Positions 33,013 through 44,803 of a DNA stretch of 64,000 nucleotides are shown here, piece by piece. Positions within the stretch are counted from its first letter, which is position 1; every line of letters starts with the position of its first letter. The notes beneath the pieces are model-generated. The model ran no database searches, was not told the DNA's origin, and was given only the letters and a program-made list of their open reading frames with translations. Position numbers and translations under genes: made by a program. Source of the DNA: Gymnopus androsaceus JB14 (taxonomy: Eukaryota; Basidiomycota; Agaricomycetes; Agaricales; Omphalotaceae); assembly GCA_009733575.1 (NCBI GenBank), contig ML769385.1, forward strand, positions 423,188-487,187. Reading direction: 5' to 3'.

Positions 33013-36000
33013 ATGAGCTACAAAGAAAACTTGATCATGAATCCATTCATGGTTTGTATTGACTTGATATCTCCCCACGTCTGTTGTATGTTGTATTGAC
33101 CAATGGCTGTAATCTTCCCACTGCTGCAGGTTAAACCCGAGCCACATGAGGCTAAGATTCCGCCTCATGTACCCCTATCGATGTCGTCGAACGCGAATGC
33201 CAGCAACACTGCAACATCTTCAAATGCGACGGTGAAACCAGAACCATCCTTGGACGATGTGCGTACCAGAAAATCCCATTTTCTAATCATCTGACCTTTT
33301 TTTACAGCTACTCGATCAGTCTTATCCAGCCGCGCCTTCTCGCGATATGGGAAACAACGTTCCCCAAAACGCGTCCCTTGTCGGCGCAGAGACGAAAAAG
33401 TACACCGTTTACCAGTCGGTCGCCGATATTTCATATTCGCCTGAAGCAGCCTTGAAAGAAGGGCTTGAAATGGTGAAATCAGTCAAGGCCTACATGGCTA
33501 AAATGAATTTGGGGAGTAAGCTTCGACAGGAAGTCTGGAACCGAGAGTTGGCCAAGTGTGTTTTCAACTTGTTCTCGCCATCACTTGTGCTAATTTCTTG
33601 TACTATTTCGTAGCCTAGAAGCCCAGACAACTCCCAAAACGTTGATCGCTGTCTGCGGTGGTATGTCTTGTTTTGCCTTCAATATGCCATGCTAATCAAG
33701 CTCGATTATAGCTACTGGAGCTGGCAAATCGTCCATTCGTGAGTTCTTTCGTTTCTGATGCCTTTCTGGTGCTCATCGCCGAACCTCTACAGTAAATGCT
33801 CTTCTAGATGGTACTGTTCATCTTACATATGTTTTGTCTGATCTAAACCGCTGATTGTATATCGAAGATAATATTGTCCCAACCTCGGGTATGCGAGGTG
33901 TGTACATGTCTTTTTTTCATTATCGGCCGATGCTGATCCATCTTGCTTTCCAGCTTGTACGGCAGGTACGGCGACCGTGAATTTCAGTTCCTATCACACA
34001 ATGACTAGTTTTGCAGTGGTCACCGAAATCGCATATCATTCCAAGTCTACCATCGACGCTGACGTCTCGTTCTTGAGTGAAACCGAATGGAAGCAAGAAC
34101 TCATCGTCCTTCAACACGATTTGACTGAAGAGGATGGCAGTCTCAAGCGAACCACTGATCTTCAAAAGTGATGCCGGCGTTGCGTGGCAGAAAGTTCATG
34201 CAGTCTATCCAAATCTATCTCAGGAAAAGTTGGTTCGAATGAGTCCAGACCAGATTATTGCGCATGAGCCTAGTAAGCTAATTCTGTTCCATTTCAATTC
34301 TCTGCAACTCATTATCGATTAGGGGTCGCACAGGTTCTTGGTAGTACGAAGCGCATATCGGCGCGGAACTCTCGTGTTTTCAGCGAAGAGATCGCCAAGT
34401 ACATTGACTCTAAAGATCAAAGCAGAGGCAAAAAAGACAAGAAGAAAAAGAAGAAGGACGAGAAGAGCCTCATGGACAAGGTTCGCGATATTGCCGGTGC
34501 AAGCAAGAAGAAGGATCACAACGCACCCGCCTTCTGGCCCCTCATCCGACAAGTCAATGTTCGATGCCATGCAGAATGCCTTTCTTCTGGATGTGTTCTT
34601 GTTGATCTGCCTGGTGAGTGTCAATGTTTTTGACGTGTTTAATGCAACATTATGACTAACTCATCCTAGGTGTGGCTGATGCAAATGCCGCACGAAACAA
34701 CATCGCCAAGAACTACATGAAAAAGGCATCTTGCATCTGGATTCTTGCGCCTATCACCCGGTATTCACATATTATTTTTTGATTTCTTCTCTATGCTAAT
34801 TGTGCAACATAAAGAGCTGTCGATGACAAAACGGCGCGCGATTTGCTTGGTGATGCTTTTAAGATGCAGTTGAAGAGTGAGTCGTTCTCAACATTTTTCT
34901 TCTGTATCGATTGCTGACGTTGCTTTCGTAGTGGGTGAGTGGCTAGCCTATATTATTTTCTTCCTTGGTTCTTAAAGATGTACTGATAATGGATGATAGA
35001 CGGAAAGTAAGTGACAACGCTGTCCCCACAGATTCCGTTCTGATATCTCTATTTTCCAGCTATGATGATCATGCCATCACGTTTATAGGTACGTTGTTCA
35101 GCTGTTATCCGTATGCATCACGCTCATTTCTCTCCGTCCAGCGAGCAAAACCGACGATATTAGTTGTTCCGAAGTCATTAATGCACTTCACCTGTCCGAT
35201 GATCCTGAACTCGAGGCAATTGAAGACCAACTCGACAAGATCAATGATGAGACCTCCGACTGGAAGAAGAAGAAGACGAATTCAGACAAGCTCATTAAAG
35301 GTTCGAAACTTTCATCTTATCGTTAACGGAATCTTATTTTTCCCCCAGTTATTGAAAAGGAATTGAAAACCCTTCGAGCCATCCAGAAGGAGCATCAAGA
35401 CCACATCGAGGCTCTCAAGAATGGCGAAGATTTCACTCCCATTCTGACCGGTGCTAAGGGCGCCGAAAAGCCTGCTAACACCCCGAAGAAGCGGAAGAAC
35501 AAGGGAAAAGGCAAGAAGGGATCTCCGAAACGTAGGCGAAGCTCCGTGGATTCAGATGATGAGGATGAAGACAGCGAGGATGGAAGTGATGTTTCTAGTG
35601 ACGAGGACGAGGACTCAGATGAGGACTCCAGTTCTGATGACTCTGACGGTTCCGACGATGAAGCCTCCGACTCCGAGCGCAGCGACAAATCTGATAATGA
35701 AGATGGTGATAGCGATATTGAAGTTGAGGGGCTAGTTGAGGAAGTAACCGAGGAGAGCATTCAAGCAAAATTGGAGCAGACCCAAGCTGATATCAGAGCT
35801 GCTCGCGGCCGCCTCTCCGAAGCGCGAAAAGAGAAAAAGGACGCTTTGGATCACCTCGCTGGCTTGAAGGTACTGTCCTTATCGCCAAGACAGAATCAAA
35901 ACGAGTGCTCATTATCGTTACAGAAATCTTTGACGAAGGTGCAGAAGACAAAGAACTGTTGGTGCTCTCTGAAACGATCCGAGGTTTGTTTCACCTCTTG

Positions 36001-38090
36001 TCTCACATTCTTTGTGCTCAAGAGTTGGCTTAGTTCTCTCGTGATGTTTTGAAAGAAGATTTCAGAACCGGTGTGTTACTTGTTCAGACTGGTGAGATTA
36101 TCGAAACTAATCATTCGACATAGGCCTCAAAGATCTTGACGGTAAGCAGCAACGAAGACGTATGAACATTCTCAAGCTCAATAGCTATTAGACGAAGTTG
36201 CTGAAGAGCGTGATCCTCTCAACTTTGACAGCAGTGTTAATCAGCGAGGTATGTCGGATACTCACTTCCTAATGAAATTGGAATCTCATAAGCCAACTTC
36301 CTGCAGACTACGACGCTATCAACCTCCCTGTCTTCCCCTGCTCTAGCCGTGACTACGTGCGCCTGACTAGTAAGTGTCTTCCATTCCATGGCCACGCTAA
36401 GCATTGATATCCTTCAAAGACCAGGTTAAAGGAGACGGCGAACCCACTTGTTTCTCCGACAAAGCCTCCACTGGTATGCTTTGTTTCTCCGCATGTAGTA
36501 GAACCCGCGACTCATATCTCCTCAGGTATTCCTGCTCTGCAGGCATGGTGTCACAGCCTAACGATTGCATCTCGAAGTCGGGCAGTCAAGAACTTCTACG
36601 ACACGTTGAAGGCCTTCGTAACATCTATCAACATTTTCGTGAGCGGCATAGGTGGCGTAACACCCGAGGATCGCCAGGCTTTGCAAGAAAAATGGGAATC
36701 CCAATTCGGAGATGACAATGAAGACGAATATGGCGCACGCTCATCCGGTATTGAAGATTACGCGGATCCGTTCACCACCTACCTCAATGGTCGCATTGGA
36801 TATAACGACTTGATTGCACTACAGGGGAACAAAAGTAAAGTGGACGAGACTGGGGAACCTGTTGGAATAACACCTCGGCTCAATAAGGTCTATTGATTTA
36901 TTGAGATGGTCTACATATACTCAAGTGTTTGTAGGAGTTCGAGGTTCTGATCAAGACATGTGTTGAGCAGCTTCAGGAGCTCTTCAAGGTGTGTTCTATT
37001 GTCAAATGGTGATGCCGACTGCGTTCTAAATGAGCTCTAGGATGGTCTTGAAGACAAGTGTCGGGTTGGAGCTTCGCTGGTGTGTCCTTTTCTCATATAC
37101 CATGTGAACGCGGTCGTTACTAATTCTCATTTAGTCTGCTAACAGTGCAGTTGAGGTTTCGGACAGCTTCGCGGCTTCCATGCACTGGTTAGTGGTCTCA
37201 TTTGAAGCTTTTTACGGATGCTCAAACGAAACGTAGGGGTACATATCGCGCGACGCTTCGAAGACACGGAGACTGGCGTCGCAATCTGAACATGGAGCTT
37301 CTTACGCCCTTTACCAAGAACATTGCTGCTTCATGGAGCAAGCTCTTCGAGACTGACTTGCTTCGCCCATTCGAAGAGTCCGTTCAGTCTGCTATTCGGG
37401 GACTCATCGAAGAAATGGAAAACTCGGCAGCAATAGGACTCAAGGAACGTGTCAAGATGCAAGGGGACCTGTGCGTCGCGGAGGCAGACGTTGCACTGAA
37501 ACAAACCGTTGCTGTGGTTGGGGAGACACTTCAAACTGAGCAGAAAGAAATCTCTCGATGCTTGGCTCCACATGTTCAGAACAATCTTATTGACGGATAC
37601 GATATTGCGATGGAAGAGAAAGGTAAAGGATCAGTTGCTCGTCAAAAGGTTCGTGTGTTTGCTTGCGAATTTGGACTTGCTTTAAGACTTCGTTATAGCT
37701 TGTTTTCCGAACCTACATCGACGAAAGAAAAGAAGATATGTTCATTGACGGTGCCGATGTCATGATAGATCGTCTTACTTTGATGTGTTCTTCGGTCGGC
37801 GAAGCTTTGAAGGTTGCGTTCAAGGAGTTGTCCAAGAAGGTACGTTGAAACGGGCCCTCACCATCACTATACTAAGTTTCTTGTTTTCTTAGATTGAAGT
37901 GAACCTTGCAGTTCTGTGGGAGAATGCCCAGGACGATCCTAGAGAAGCTGGTAAGAGGAGGGAGATGATGGAGGCTGTTTCGGAGATTCTAGGGCAGGCG
38001 CAGTTGTGGATCAATGCTGCAAACGAAAAGGCAAAGAACGCGTCTGCTATCGCTCAAGCTCTTCAGGATGTCGACACTGAAATGGATTGA
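33013..38090 (+). CDS. SLIP-GC-like nuclear dynamin-type GTPase
   Basis: About 20 short exons encode a protein near 1,000 residues. G1 is GATGAGKSS (around 33713-33738, split by an intron), switch I includes the threonines in SGMRACTAVVTEI, G3 is DLPGVADAN (from 34603) and G4 is ASKTDD (35141-35157). The order and long helical C-terminal part match the nuclear GTPase SLIP-GC family. Between G2 and G3 a Lys-rich insert lies, and after G4 a basic cluster (KKRKNKGKGKKGSPKRRRSS) precedes some 70 nearly all Ser/Asp/Glu residues, which is nuclear in style. The N-terminus has two VKPEP motifs fitting the SUMO consensus. Human SLIP-GC affects genome stability in B cells; the role in fungi is unknown. 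The promoter has ACGCGT cores. Confidence 0.75.
34932..34934 (+). other. Three-nucleotide micro-exon (TGG)
   Basis: The reading AAG-A|TG-G|AC-GGA-AA|C-TAT requires an exon of exactly TGG. It is bounded by TTTCGTAG on the left and GTGAGT on the right, both strong consensus sites. It supplies the end of Met and the start of Asp in the KMDG motif before G4. Confidence 0.6.
35000..35006 (+). other. Seven-nucleotide micro-exon (ACGGAAA)
   Basis: It lies between acceptor GATGATAG and donor GTAAGT. Together with the TGG exon it joins KMQLK to MDGNYDDHAITFI in frame, giving the segment that normally leads into the G4 strand of this GTPase family. Confidence 0.6.
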
Positions 38091-38563
38091 TTCTATCCTT
38101 CCCCATTTCCTCTATCCTTATTTCTTTATTTTGCTGGCTACAGAAAACGACTATGCCCCACTCTCGATACCAATAATGCAGTATCGCAACGATTGTATAT
38201 TTCGACCGCTACTCTCTAGTGTAACTAACCTCATACTTTATATTGTGCATTACTTAGTTCTACATACATATTTTCCTCATATCACCCCGAGAAGATTAAG
38301 GTCCAATGTCCAGCGAAAAGCACTTGCGCTGGTGATAAATTTATTTGGCGGTAGAATACATTCAATGATCCCGAGATAAGAACCAGAGTATCACTGAGGG
38401 GATGGGATAATAAGGAAGAACATAGGTAAGATAAGTAGCTCTTAAGTATAGGTTCGTGTTGCCCTTGAACCAGTTCTCGGGCAATTCATCATTACTTTTG
38501 GTCGTAAAGCTCGAAGAGCACCCTGCGCGGATGATCGAAGAAACGCGATCGAAAAATTTCAAC
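38091..38563. other. Convergent intergenic region
   Basis: This is 473 bases between the GTPase stop and the stop of the minus-strand His-rich gene. Only 3' UTR-like, AT-rich sequence is seen. Confidence 0.45.
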
Positions 38564-39178
38564 TTAGACGCGGTATACAGGTCTTCCATGACGGTCTACT
38601 TCAGCGCCTGTAAAAACCCAAGTCAGTTGAGAACACAAGAGCTTGGAGGAAAAGAATTGACCTGTACGGGCATCCATATATCTTCTCCGCCGCGACCTTC
38701 CAAGGAATCCCCAAGAGCTATTTCTCGACTTGTGTCTGTACGTTCGGTGTTTTGGGCCAAACCCAAAGAAGCGACGAAGTCGTTCGCCAAAGGACAAGTG
38801 ATGATGATCAGTGCTGTGGCTATGGCTATGATGAGGACGATGATGTCTAGAACGGCGGTGGTGTCGACGCCCGTCATCTGCATTGGAATACTGGAGGAAA
38901 ATTAGATTAATAGTAATTATCTATCTCTGGCAACTCACCATTGTCGTACTCGGCGCTACAGTGTAATGATGGGGGCGATGACCATGCGACGAACCTGCGT
39001 GGCTAGGAGGAACAATGACCACATCATTGCCGCCGTAGGCGGGCTGGTTATAGTACTGCTGGCTTCCGCTAGCAGCGTAGGGTTGTGGCATTCCGTGGTG
39101 TGAATGGTGACTACCGTTGTACATTACTGGGGAATGGCGACGAGATCTGTGTGAGGCTTGCGTAGGATAATAGCTCAT
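38564..39178 (-). CDS. Conserved His-rich basic protein, agaric type
   Basis: Three exons are inferred. The N-terminus MSYYPTQASHRSRRHS starts a low-complexity region rich in His, Ser, Tyr and Pro. The first intron (about 45 nt) leads into a His/Arg-rich stretch (DDGRRHHRRSRHHRPHHSHSHS). The conserved end reads FGERLRRFFGFGPKHRTYRHKS, then SSWGFLGRSRRRRYMDARTG, and after a second intron AEVDRHGRPVYRV. I remember this ending as widespread in mushroom genomes, without a known function. The second intron (54 nt) is a multiple of three and has no stop, so its retention would insert 18 residues. The repeated His suggests metal binding, but that is a guess. Confidence 0.65.
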
Positions 39179-39418
39179 CGTAGATTGTAGTGAGAGAAAA
39201 TCGTAGTGGAGTTCGGAGTTGAAGAGGGAACCGGCAGTGCTTCAACTTATATCGGGATGTTTAAATGCGTCATTGACTACCATAGTTGGAATGCTCAGAT
39301 GCTCCCTTTTGGATAGGAAACAGGTATCGACTTCAACAGCTTGCTAATTTATCTACTTTTGCTACAGCACACATAAAACAACAACGTCGCACTGGTGTAA
39401 TTCCTGTACACTTTTTAC

Positions 39419-40846
39419 TTACTCTAGATCCTGGAAATCCCCTTCATCCAAATCGTGCGGCTAGAAGAAGAACGTCAGTATTGGGTGTAAACTGCATCAT
39501 TATTTATGCTCACCTCCTTGGGCTCCTCACTTTCACCATATTGCATCGTATAATCAATATGACTTACGACGTACTCCAATGAATCAGTCGATGTGAGATC
39601 CAATGGTAAAAACGACACCAAGGGGTGATCTTCAATCTACGAGAATAGTCAGACATTGTTCGGCTTGCACGGTGTAGCCAGGAAAGTAAAAGGCTGTTGG
39701 ATGTTACGTTGTAATATAGAGAGAGGGGCCTGACTTCTTCCATCTCCGCTAAACACAGAACCATTCATACACTCACCAGTTGAACGATAGCTTGGTTGAG
39801 AGCGTGGAATCGCGGATTTATGGTGTCTGACTTATCGCCTCGTGTAGTGGCAATTAATAGAGGGTCTGGGTCGAGATATCTAAGCCAAGATAGCGTTAGT
39901 AATTTCGAATGGAGCCGATAATGACATCGATGGAGAAAAAGGTGGATATAACTTTGAAGCATCGGAGGCTGTATTGCTCCATTTCGGACGCTTTTCAATA
40001 GTCTCATGTTCAACCAGCAGAATCATGTCCTTATGACTGAAAACCTGCAGGCCAAGAAGAAGTTGATAAGAGATTCGAACCTGGCAATATCCTTTTGTCT
40101 TCGCAGGCCATTTCTTGCACCAGTTGAAGGATCCTCCGGATTGGCTGTAACAAGGTCCATCTTGGACATGATATTTATCCACGGTATCTCGAGATTTACC
40201 ATCGCGGACATGGCAGATAATACACCACTGTTCGAGTATGCAGTCGGTTACATTGCAGTTTAAGAGAAACCCAGCGCGTACCTGAAAAACTTGTACTTGT
40301 CCTCCATAAACTGCGATTCGATAAGATAGGTGGCGCAAGTGCGGATGCCCATCCGCGAAAGGTTTTGCACCAACGTAGGAATGAACGGATGATGTGTGTA
40401 GAGTTCAATTTGCCCTTGAGGAGGTATTTAGACAAAAAAAGAACATTACGGTGCCTTCCAACTAACCTGGGCAGTCGAAAATCAAATAATCGTCTTCATA
40501 ACCGCCAAGTTCTTCTTCCAACCAGTCCATATTCTGCAAAAGGTATCTTGAAAAAGTTGGTTGGATGTGGGTTATCAAAACGATCCTCTCTCTCACTTAC
40601 TTACTCAAAACAATAAACCACGCCACCATTAGGTCCGTAGTCCAGTTCGCTCATGACATCTTCGAGGCTGATAAGGTCTCTAATGTCGATAGTAGGTTCA
40701 TATTCGAAACTTGACGGATCCGCAGCAGGGTCGAGGTTTACGAGATGACCGGTTCGTTTGGAGGCAGCAAGATGTGTTATAAATGATTTTGCAAAGGTGG
40801 ATTTGCCTGCACCTGCTGGGCCAGTAACTAAAACTGCGTATCGCAT
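39419..40846 (-). CDS. GPN3: GPN-loop GTPase 3
   Basis: Multi-exon gene starting [18 protein letters not shown]. The P-loop (GPAGAGKST), the DPAAD strand, the Gly-Pro-Asn insertion in [13 protein letters not shown], the Walker B-like [12 protein letters not shown] and the base-recognition NIMSKMDL are all visible after splicing. The C-terminus reads [15 protein letters not shown], then [20 protein letters not shown] and an acidic last exon. GPN3 with GPN1 helps assemble and import RNA polymerase II. Length (about 290 residues) is normal. It shares a very short promoter with PYM on the other strand. Confidence 0.88.
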
Positions 40847-40937
40847 GTGGAAGGAAGAGAAGAGTTGAAGCGCCCAAGCAAACGAGCGCTAAGTAACGAT
40901 TACAAATCTCAAATTCCCTTTCGACCTTGCCTTTAGC
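40847..40937. promoter_or_regulatory. 91-bp bidirectional promoter, GPN3 and PYM
   Basis: Only 91 bases separate the two divergent start codons, so both 5' UTRs and the core promoter must share this space. A direct TATA-like box is not evident. Confidence 0.6.
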
Positions 40938-41511
40938 ATGTCCAGATCATCTCTACCCCCAATTGAACCAACCAAGACTGCTGCAGGCATCGCTCTTGAT
41001 CCTCGTACTCTCGAACGAGTGATTCCCGAGTCTAAGAGGTCAGACGGAAGGTGAGCGATCAGCGCACTTACTGATCTCTGACACTGATTTCATCACTCAC
41101 AGTGTCCGCAAACAACTCAAAATTCGTCCAGGATTCACCCCTCAAGAAGATGTCAGACTCTTCAGAGGGACGAAACAAACTCAGATGGAAGCTAATGCGC
41201 TGCCTAAAGGCCATATAATCGGCTGGACACCGCCGCCATCGAAAGAAGCTGAGCCATCGAAACCGATGAGCAAGAGCGCAAAGAAGAACGCGAAACGGAG
41301 AGAAAAGAAGGCTGAGGAGAAAGAGCCTGCAGTGAAGGATAACTGGGAAGATGATGATGATGAAGCGCCGGCTACTCCTGCTATTCCTGCTGCATCTCCC
41401 AGCAGTAAGCAGACCGCGCATTCTGCAGACTCTGCGGCCCCAGATCCAAAGGCTGACGCTACGACCGCGGAAGCATTGTCGTCAAAGATGGAGAAGCTTG
41501 ATGTTAGCTGA
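40938..41511 (+). CDS. PYM1: PYM, partner of Y14 and Mago (exon junction complex recycling)
   Basis: Two exons (40938-41050 and 41103-41511) encode 173 residues. The N-terminus carries the Mago-Y14 binding block: TLERVIPESKRSDGSVRKQ, then KIRPGFTPQEDVRLFRGTK. The middle is Lys-rich (SAKKNAKRREKK) and the tail ends MEKLDVS, as expected for a protein that also binds the small ribosomal subunit. PYM removes exon junction complexes from translated mRNA, which is in keeping with this intron-dense genome. Family proteins have about 150-205 residues. Confidence 0.85.
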
Positions 41512-41655
41512 GGGGTGATCGTGTTCTTGGATTAGATGGGCTTGGTTACATAGGGTTTACAACTGATATTGTTACATTATGATTGTAGATTATACGCGTG
41601 TGCTGGCATGCCTTTACCGGTATGTCTATCACATACAATAAGTCGACTGTCCGCG

Positions 41656-42825
41656 CTATGTGACCCAATCTAAAGCGTCCGACGTGGTTGGCGCCAAGTC
41701 AGCTACGGTGAGGGGTGTTGAACCGCTTGGAGGCGGCGGAGGAAGGGGTTTGGGAGGAGGCTTAGGACTCATTTCCATGCCGATAATCACGATTGCTGCA
41801 AAGGCAAATAAACTACCTAGAACGAGAATATCAGCACAGTGAAGAGCCTTGACTATGAATGTTGAGAACATACCGACAGTCCGCCTCATATTGTCCCATT
41901 TCACCTCCTCCACGTCAGTTCGAAGGTCGCTAATGCTGACGATCGACTTGTTCAACAATTCCTACGACAGTAATCTTCAATACTTGAGCAGAAGGCGTAA
42001 AGGCCAACATACCTCAATAGCAATGTCTTTACTGGTAAACTGGTCCTTGACTTCATTTTTTCGATTGTCAAGTTCTATCTGTACCCTGTGAAGCAAGATA
42101 TAATCTAGCTCTAGAAATGATAATAGCCAACGCACTCGTGTTTGAGTGTGGCAATGTCCTCCTTCATTTTGACATCGAGCCGATCAACATCCCGGCGAAG
42201 AGCTGTAGTAGCAGCTTGCACTGCGGCAGATTCATTCTTGGTCTTGAGAGTCATCTCCGAACGAAGCTCTGACAGGGCAGCGCGGAATAGATATGCTTGC
42301 TAAGTCGCTTTTAGTTTGTGAGTTTGAGACATAAGCATCATTCCAACCTACATTATCCAAATCCTTGTAAGTTAAACCCTCTCTCCGGACTCTTCCGATT
42401 CGATCTACTAGCAGCGCACGAGTAGCTCGCATGAGACTGCGTGCAGTAGGGGTTGGAAAGGTCTTTTCTAGAGCGGAAAAGAAGGCGTGGGTATGAAATG
42501 GCGGATGAGTATACGGTGGGGTATAGTGATCACGGTGATGGCGAATGGTCGAAGGTACATTTGTCGGCTCTAATTCGGGTGCAGAGGTCGTTATTGCTGA
42601 TGGGGGAGGCGGAGATGAAGTAGAAGAAGGAGCGCTGTTAGATTCATTCTTTGGCTGCGAAGATGGATTGGAATTGGAAGGATCCATAGGATGTGCCATG
42701 GAAATTGAGTGATTAGTGTGCGCATCACGGTGGGTGATAGGAATGAGAGACGTGGAAGATGGCGGTAGATGAATATCTGTGTGGAGATTTCGACTCCAGC
42801 GAGAAAATTGTTGTCGAACGATCAT
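41656..42825 (-). CDS. DUF1640 mitochondrial coiled-coil protein (Fmp32/MCUR1/CCDC90 family)
   Basis: A multi-exon gene read from [17 protein letters not shown], a basic, acid-poor leader typical of mitochondrial import. A Pro/Ser-rich stretch follows. The family core is [62 protein letters not shown], then a long coiled coil ([20 protein letters not shown]) with RKNEVKDQ. Near the C-terminus a hydrophobic span ([17 protein letters not shown]) precedes a Pro-rich tail ending DALDWVT. In yeast Fmp32 assists cytochrome oxidase assembly, and the animal relative MCUR1 acts on the calcium uniporter. The role here is inferred from the family. An upstream in-frame extension (to 42912) is less likely to be the start. 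Confidence 0.8.
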
Positions 42826-43061
42826 TGAATCGGCTATAGCATATGTGGTTAAAACGAAGGTGCATGGCCGCCGAAGCGCCCAAATGTCGCGTTCTACACA
42901 CGCCAAACACACGCACCATACTTTCCGCTATCTATTTATCTACTTACCACGATTATTATCCAAGGTCTTATGACCATGGAATCGAAAATCTCAAGGTCTA
43001 TTTCTAGAGCTTTACTCTTGTTACCGCCGCCCTTCCTCTTTCCGTGCTGTCCAACTACAAA

Positions 43062-44324
43062 ATGAACAGCACAAACGGTACTAATAACAGCTTAGACCAA
43101 CGCTTGAATGCACTAGACAAGGATCCGCTACGTCGTGCATGGCGCGGTAACAAAGAAGGTAAGCGGCCCTCATTTCTCAGTCACCTGCAGATCGTGGATT
43201 GTCTATTAGGCACCATCCAACTGCAAGCTGTACCAAGTTTCAAGAGTCCTTACGAGGAGCGTGAATGGATCAAGGTCGGTTTGCTAGAGGAAAGATACAC
43301 AGTGTCTTATGCTCGCTGTACAGGCCCATATGGCTGCCGCTCTTCGATACTGGGGGAAAATGGGATTCGGAGAAGGCATCGCGGGTCATATCACTGTCCG
43401 TGACCCAGTCCTTACAGATCACTACTGGTTCGTTTCCCTCATGTACTTTAAATATTTCAGCTTCTGATTTAGAATGAGTAGGATGAATCCATTCGACGAG
43501 CATTTTTCCACAATCACCGTGAGCGAATCTATTACATTGCTTTACCTACTCTTACACTGAGCATGAACAGAAATCAATGCTCGTTCTGGTTGGCCCGGAC
43601 GGCTATGTTTCGTCTGAAGGAGCACAATCTCCTATCAATGCTGCAGGCTTCTATATCCGTACGCATTTAACCATGTTCTGTGTATGCGTTTACCATATAA
43701 ATTTCCCCTGTTAGATTCTGCCATCCACAAAGCTCGTCCCGATGTCAAAGCTGCGGCTCACTGCCACTCCATCTTTGGAAAAGCATGGTCGGTCTTTGGA
43801 CGTCCCGTCGACATGCTAGTTCAGGATTCTTGTCTCTTCTACGAGAACCAAAGTGTATACAAGAACTTTGGCGGTGTTGTCTTATCTCATGAGGAAGGCA
43901 CGAATATAGCTGATGCACTTGGACCTAAATCTAAGGCATGCATCTTGCAGAACCATGGGCTGCTAACTTGTAAGCTGTTAATCATTCCTTCTTGCTTCAT
44001 TTCCTTCTCATAGAGTCTGTTACTTATTTGTAGTGGGAGAAACCGTCGATGAAGCTGTCTATCTGTTTGGCGCATTGGACAGGTTGTGCCAGGTCCAGCT
44101 TATGGTCGAAGCTGCTGCAGCCAACGAGAATATTCCTAAAACTCTCATTTCTAAGGAAGATGCTGAATATACTGCCAATTCCATAAACGAATCCAGGAGG
44201 AACTACCTCAAAGTAATTGTCAATTTCTCAGCCAAAAATGCGCTCGACAACTGACTCTTCCCTTCAGTTCCAGCTCGAATATAAACTTCTACTCCAAGAA
44301 ACCGGAGGGGCTTTCCTGCAGTGA
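43062..44324 (+). CDS. Class II aldolase/adducin-domain protein, unit A (the intact copy)
   Basis: About eight exons encode near 290 residues from MNSTNGTNNSLDQRLN. Seen are GFGEGIAGHITVRDP near the start of the fold, SPINAAGFYIHSAIHKARPD, the zinc-ligand pair in AAHCHS, EEGTNIADALGP and the third histidine in ILQNHGLLT. The C-terminal helices (ALDRLCQVQLMVEAAA) are those of fungal class II aldolase-like proteins. Such enzymes split sugar-phosphates or similar substrates with zinc, but the substrate is unknown here. All introns I traced are in frame, unlike the copies in units B and C. The left flank (DUF1640 gene) is single-copy, so this is probably the original left end of the block. Confidence 0.8.
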
Positions 44325-44430
44325 GAAAAGGAGGAAACAGTCGATATATGTATTATTCCGAAAACTTGAATTGATTTGCGTTGTACTAATTTCTTCTGAT
44401 ACTTTACACACAAAAAAACACTCTCAACTT

Positions 44431-44803
44431 TCAATTTCTGCCAACAGCGGTACCCGCAGAAACTCCTGGTCGGGCCTGAATAGTTTCGAGTCATTTCTGT
44501 AACCTCGGTAAAAAATCATAAAGCTCCAAGTGATAGAAAACTCCATACCTTGAGGTTGGGCCACTCATTCAGCGTCTCGATACCGCTCATGGCATGAATG
44601 CGAACCCAACCAGCTACATTTATATCTGCAATCGGCGCGCGCGAGTACTTTCCGCGTCCTGAACCAACGAGCCAGTCGCGATCTTGGGAAAGGCGAATTT
44701 CGAGTACACCATAGAGACGTTTCGTCTCATCGAGGTATCCTGATATACGGTGAGCAAGGCGAGTCATATATGAAAGCAAACAGCAAAACCAACGTTTCTT
44801 GGA
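44431..44803 (-). pseudogene. GST fragment, unit A (C-terminal half, nonsense mutation)
   Basis: The frame keeps [51 protein letters not shown] and the tail [14 protein letters not shown]. In the first codons of the last exon Trp is replaced by TGA (reverse of 44491-44493), where units B and C read TGG. Similarity to units B and C stops abruptly near 44803, so exons for the N-terminal thioredoxin fold are gone. Four extra bases' worth of codons (RAP) are present in the KYS-IAD loop. Confidence 0.8.

Noticed and set aside
35395..35760. Ser-rich minus-strand ORF
   Set aside because: It is the antisense of the Asp/Glu/Ser tract of the GTPase; the composition follows from the coding strand.
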